Shown one piece after another: positions 7,592 through 10,035 of a stretch of 10,035 nt of DNA. Made by a program: the position numbers and the translations under genes. The stretch is from Fidelibacterota bacterium. Lineage in GTDB: Bacteria; Fidelibacterota; BS150m-G59. The notes under the pieces were generated by a model that worked only from the letters and a program-made list of their open reading frames with translations, did no database searches and was not told where the DNA came from. The DNA lies in NCBI GenBank assembly GCA_016784265.1, contig JADHUZ010000022.1, forward strand, positions 1 through 10,035, given 5' to 3'. Position 1 is the stretch's first letter. Each line of letters opens with the position of its first letter.

Positions 7592-8464
7592 TTAATCTTT
7601 GCTTTGAGGTGTCGTAGATTTTTCCGCTTTCATAATCCTTGGAATACCTGTAAGGTCAAAAAAAATTTCTACGTTCAAAAGCCCGGCATGCTCAAAAAAT
7701 TTCTGCACAGGCTCCACATGATGTTCACCGCCAATTTCCACCCAGAGCACTCCGCCATCATGTAAAAATTCTGCAGAAATTTCTGCCAGACGCGGATAAT
7801 ACTGAAGTCCATCTTTATCTGCAAATAATGCCAGCGCTGGCTCGTGGTCTCTAACTTCCTGTGGAAGATTTTGGGATTCTTCGTGCGCAATATACGGTGG
7901 ATTGGAAACGATAATATCGAATTTGTTTTCCGGTTCCCACTGGAAAATATTTTGGCAATCCCACTGAATTTCAACACCATTGGTTTCGGCGTTTTTCTGT
8001 GCCACTGCGATGGCAGAGCGCTCGATATCCACTGCAAACATTTTGCAATTCGGCAAATTTTTCCCCAGCGCAATTGCAATACATCCCGACCCGGTACCAA
8101 TATCCAAAATGGTTTTTGCATTCGGGTGATTTTGCAGGATTTTCTCGACTAAAATTTCCGTCTCCTGGCGAGGAATCATTACGTCTGGTGTTACGATTAT
8201 TTTCAAGCCATAAAATTCCGCATATCCAACGACCTGCTGTATCGGCACACCGGCGGCGCGCTGTCGAACCATCGTTCTCAATTGATTCCGATTTTCGATA
8301 GATAGCGGACGATCAAATTGAAGATACAGTTCCAAACGCGGGATATTTAGAACGTGCTCAATTAACCATTCGGCATTTCGACGAGGACTCTCGATCCCAA
8401 TTTGGTCAAAATGTGTGGTAATCCAATTCAGAATATCAATTAGGCGCGTTAATGGCTTAGGCAT
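7592..8464 (-). CDS. prmC: Peptide chain release factor N5-glutamine methyltransferase
   Basis: A SAM-dependent methyltransferase (PrmC/HemK) that methylates the glutamine of the GGQ motif in release factors RF1 and RF2, improving termination. From the chosen start it has 290 residues, the usual length. An N-terminal helical domain (about 1-75) recognises the release factor, and VGYAEFYG lies at 79-86. IPRQETE (97-103) is a variant of the common IPRPETE. SAM-binding DIGTGSGCIAIAL starts at 121, and the catalytic NPPY tetrapeptide (188-191) holds the target glutamine. The ATG at 8464 gives MPKPLTRLIDILNWI, which lines up with the family N-terminus. The open frame extends to an ATG at 8500 and a TTG at 8530, but that 22-residue extension looks non-family and overlaps a promoter candidate. 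prmC commonly follows prfA, but no release factor gene is adjacent here. Confidence 0.94.
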   Translation of the reverse strand: MPKPLTRLIDILNWITTHFDQIGIESPRRNAEWLIEHVLNIPRLELYLQFDRPLSIENRNQLRTMVRQRAAGVPIQQVVGYAEFYGLKIIVTPDVMIPRQETEILVEKILQNHPNAKTILDIGTGSGCIAIALGKNLPNCKMFAVDIERSAIAVAQKNAETNGVEIQWDCQNIFQWEPENKFDIIVSNPPYIAHEESQNLPQEVRDHEPALALFADKDGLQYYPRLAEISAEFLHDGGVLWVEIGGEHHVEPVQKFFEHAGLLNVEIFFDLTGIPRIMKAEKSTTPQSKD

Positions 8465-8501
8465 CGGTTTTTTTCCGTTGTGTTGATAACATAGTGCCAT
8501 T

Positions 8502-8530
8502 AAATTACGGCGGTTATTGATAAAATTCAA
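8502..8530 (-). promoter_or_regulatory. Candidate sigma-70-type promoter of the prmC-dnaE run
   Basis: On the minus strand, TTGAAT (8530-8525) and TAATTT (8507-8502) are separated by 17 bases. This places a transcription start near 8495, about 30 bases before the prmC ATG and downstream of the terminator of the preceding gene. The -10 match is poor (three of six), so position and context carry most of the support. Confidence 0.27.
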
Positions 8531-8555
8531 GAAGAATCGTTTGTGAAAATGAATA

Positions 8556-8574
8556 GGGAATAAACATAATTCCC
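8556..8574. repeat. Small inverted repeat upstream of prmC
   Basis: Arms GGGAAT (8556-8561) and ATTCCC (8569-8574) are perfect complements separated by seven AT-rich bases. The repeat lies just upstream of the candidate -35 element. It could be a regulator-binding site or a minor hairpin; short arms like these also arise by chance. Confidence 0.35.
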
Positions 8575-8580
8575 GTTTGG

Positions 8581-8615
8581 AAAAACAAAAAAGGCAACTC
8601 CGAAGAATCGCTTTT
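8581..8615 (-). terminator. Rho-independent terminator with cUUCGg loop
   Basis: Read on the minus strand, GCGATTC-TTCG-GAGTTGC (8611-8594) forms a seven-pair stem with two G-U wobbles, capped by the very stable C(UUCG)G tetraloop. It is followed by CTTTTTTGTTTTT. The hairpin lies about 26 bases after the stop of the gene at the right edge. It separates that gene from the prmC-dnaE run. Confidence 0.8.
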
Positions 8616-8618
8616 AAC

Positions 8619-8637
8619 CAGGGGGAAGGGGGTGAAC
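8619..8637. repeat. G-rich mirror repeat
   Basis: The plus strand reads GGGGGAAGGGGG at 8621-8632, a perfect mirror repeat in otherwise AT-rich DNA, directly between the stop codon of the right-edge gene and its terminator. On the transcript it is a C-rich run. It may be a remnant of a dispersed intergenic repeat, but no second copy exists in this window. Confidence 0.4.
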
Positions 8638-10035
8638 CTAATCGTGAAGTTTATCTTTTTCTTCTTGTATTCTCTTGAGTCTTGCTTCTTCAATCTCGCG
8701 CAGTTGTTTCTGGGCAGATCGTATTTTTTCCAATGCCAACCCAACATTAGCACCGTGCGTAACAATTGAAAAATATTTAACAGATTTTTTCAATTTACCC
8801 TGATTGTACAAAAACATAGCTTCTTCATAGTTTTCATTCGATTTATTTTGAAAAACCATTTCCAGCGCATATTCAGCCTCTGACAACATATCTGCAAGTT
8901 TTTTCTTTTTTAATTTTAACTTCTGATAGGATTTTTTCAGTGCATCCTTTTCATTTTTACCTAATCCCTTGCCTGAAGTTTCATAACTCGCAACTTTTTC
9001 TCCGGTTGATTTTACTACCATAAATAACGATAATTCTGAATTTACTAAGTATTGAATTCCGTTTTTCCCCTCAGTGGTCTTGATGTCAGATATTTCTATT
9101 TTTCCATCGAGAGATAATTCGGCTTTCGGAGAAATAAAATACCCAAATTTTTCAACATTCTTTGCAATCTGAGTTTCCACTCTTTCAACTTTATTATTAT
9201 CTTCATCAACAATATGAATATCAAAAGCAACAGGAATATGCTCAATCGGTGTGAACATTACCTTAGCATTGACTTTTTCCAAATATTTTTTATACATGGA
9301 AGGAAAACGATGCAAATTTAATTTCGCAATGATTTTGCCACTTTTTTTACTTTCAGTTATAACGGTTGCATATATCTCAAATTTTCCAGCATCGTCTGAT
9401 CTGGTTTTTTCTATAACCGTTTTATCTTCATACTGAACAACAACGGGAATATCAGAAATGGGAATCGCTTCCTTCGATTTTAGATTTTTATAAATAACAT
9501 TAAAAACAACTGGTTCTGGTAACATCGCTCCGATTTTTCCCGATTGATTATCTCCGGAAATAACATTAATACGAATGCTCTCTAACAAATTTCTAATCTT
9601 TGAAATTATATCAGAAGGAGTCAGTGAATTGGAATCGGTAAACGGAGATGTTGACAGCGAATTATAAAAAATAAGTTTCGATTCAAATTCTACAATCTCA
9701 TTATTTGCGTCAGTGTAATTATCCAGAGCGGCAAATATTTTTCCTTCATTTAAAAAATCATTTGCGGCATTGGATAAACCAGTTATTTTATCAGATATTA
9801 TCTTCAATTCTGTGCGCAAACCTGATAAATATTTTTCCTTATCCAGCACAGCATAGACATAGTAATGCTTCTCAAAACTTTCTTTTTTCACGATTTCGAT
9901 TCCACTCACATCCTGATTAACTTCTGATGTTGTCCTGCTAGAAACATCTTGATAAAACAGAGATAAATTATCGGAAGAAACCTCTCTCATAGATGATTCC
10001 AGAGTTGAGATAATAGAAACTTTCAACTGTGAGGC
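8638..10035 (-). CDS. LPP20/CsgG-like envelope protein, N-terminus outside window
   Basis: The frame stays open to the right edge, so the 465 residues seen are a C-terminal portion. The visible start ASQLKVSIISTLESS, then a Ser/Thr-rich stretch and YYVYAVLDKEKY (about 58-69), matches the pattern of LPP20-type lipoprotein domains, in which an AxxxLAxQIxVxVxS helix precedes a strand ending in VxAxLxK. Residues about 70-160 are helical. Residues 175-260 look like an Ig- or carboxypeptidase-regulatory-like beta domain (VVVQYEDKTV, DDAGKFEIYATV). Residues 265-375 resemble a second LpoB/CsgG-type domain (LVNSELSLFMVV, then ETSGKGLGKNEKDALKKS). A TPR-like hairpin (about 403-432) and a charged helix rich in Glu, Lys and Arg end the protein. 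These domains usually sit in the periplasm or outer membrane; a lipobox would be upstream. Its own terminator follows. The specific function is unknown. Confidence 0.75.
   Translation of the reverse strand, partial: ASQLKVSIISTLESSMREVSSDNLSLFYQDVSSRTTSEVNQDVSGIEIVKKESFEKHYYVYAVLDKEKYLSGLRTELKIISDKITGLSNAANDFLNEGKIFAALDNYTDANNEIVEFESKLIFYNSLSTSPFTDSNSLTPSDIISKIRNLLESIRINVISGDNQSGKIGAMLPEPVVFNVIYKNLKSKEAIPISDIPVVVQYEDKTVIEKTRSDDAGKFEIYATVITESKKSGKIIAKLNLHRFPSMYKKYLEKVNAKVMFTPIEHIPVAFDIHIVDEDNNKVERVETQIAKNVEKFGYFISPKAELSLDGKIEISDIKTTEGKNGIQYLVNSELSLFMVVKSTGEKVASYETSGKGLGKNEKDALKKSYQKLKLKKKKLADMLSEAEYALEMVFQNKSNENYEEAMFLYNQGKLKKSVKYFSIVTHGANVGLALEKIRSAQKQLREIEEARLKRIQEEKDKLHD

Noticed and set aside
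7675..8121. Minus-strand open frame of 148 codons within prmC in another frame
   Set aside because: It overlaps the SAM-binding and NPPY region of prmC out of frame and lacks any domain or ribosome-binding site.
8465..8530. N-terminal extension of PrmC from the upstream ATG or TTG
   Set aside because: The added 12 to 22 residues do not resemble the family N-terminus. Neither codon has a Shine-Dalgarno, and the region better fits a promoter and leader.
8514..8765. Minus-strand open frame of 83 codons spanning the terminator
   Set aside because: It runs through the intrinsic terminator and the G-rich repeat and overlaps the end of the right-edge gene out of frame.

Overview
The window is a compact bacterial chromosome segment in which every supportable gene lies on the minus strand, so the genes are transcribed from right to left. 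Base composition is moderately AT-rich by eye and the standard genetic code is used. Most intergenic gaps are under 70 bases, and several genes overlap or abut. Two features suggest an uncultured, anaerobic-type member of the FCB group (for example Cloacimonadota, Marinimicrobia or Calditrichota-like lineages). One is the split methylmalonyl-CoA mutase small subunit next to an acyl-CoA carboxyltransferase. The other is a UbiA-family prenyltransferase that resembles archaeal digeranylgeranylglyceryl-phosphate synthase. The phylum is an inference and was not tested by any search.

Layout in transcription order: (1) At the right edge, a 5'-truncated gene (8638-10035) encodes a probable LPP20/CsgG-like envelope protein with an Ig-like middle and a TPR/coiled-coil tail. 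It is followed by a 173-base gap holding a good intrinsic terminator with a cUUCGg tetraloop, a G-rich mirror repeat, a small inverted repeat and a weak promoter candidate. (2) A second run begins with prmC (release factor methyltransferase). It continues with the UbiA-family prenyltransferase, dnaE (replicative polymerase alpha subunit, TTG start with a good Shine-Dalgarno) and dtd (D-aminoacyl-tRNA deacylase, whose ATG directly follows the dnaE stop). (3) After a 64-base gap come the B12-binding subunit of methylmalonyl-CoA mutase, an acyl-CoA carboxyltransferase beta subunit joined by an ATGA overlap, and a TPR protein with a Lys/Pro-rich linker. A MutT-type Nudix hydrolase, cut by the left edge, overlaps the end of the TPR gene by 20 bases.

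Functionally, the left block is part of the propionyl-CoA / methylmalonyl-CoA / succinyl-CoA interconversion. The mutase large subunit, the epimerase and the biotin carrier are not in this window. The central block mixes replication, translation quality control and lipid prenylation, which looks like a packed housekeeping operon rather than a dedicated pathway. MutT (nucleotide-pool sanitation) and DnaE (replication) could both serve replication fidelity, but they are separated by other genes.

I saw no mobile elements, CRISPR arrays, tRNAs or rRNAs. The best leads are the archaeal-type lipid prenyltransferase, the apparently intact PHP metal site in DnaE, and the two unassigned multidomain proteins at either end.
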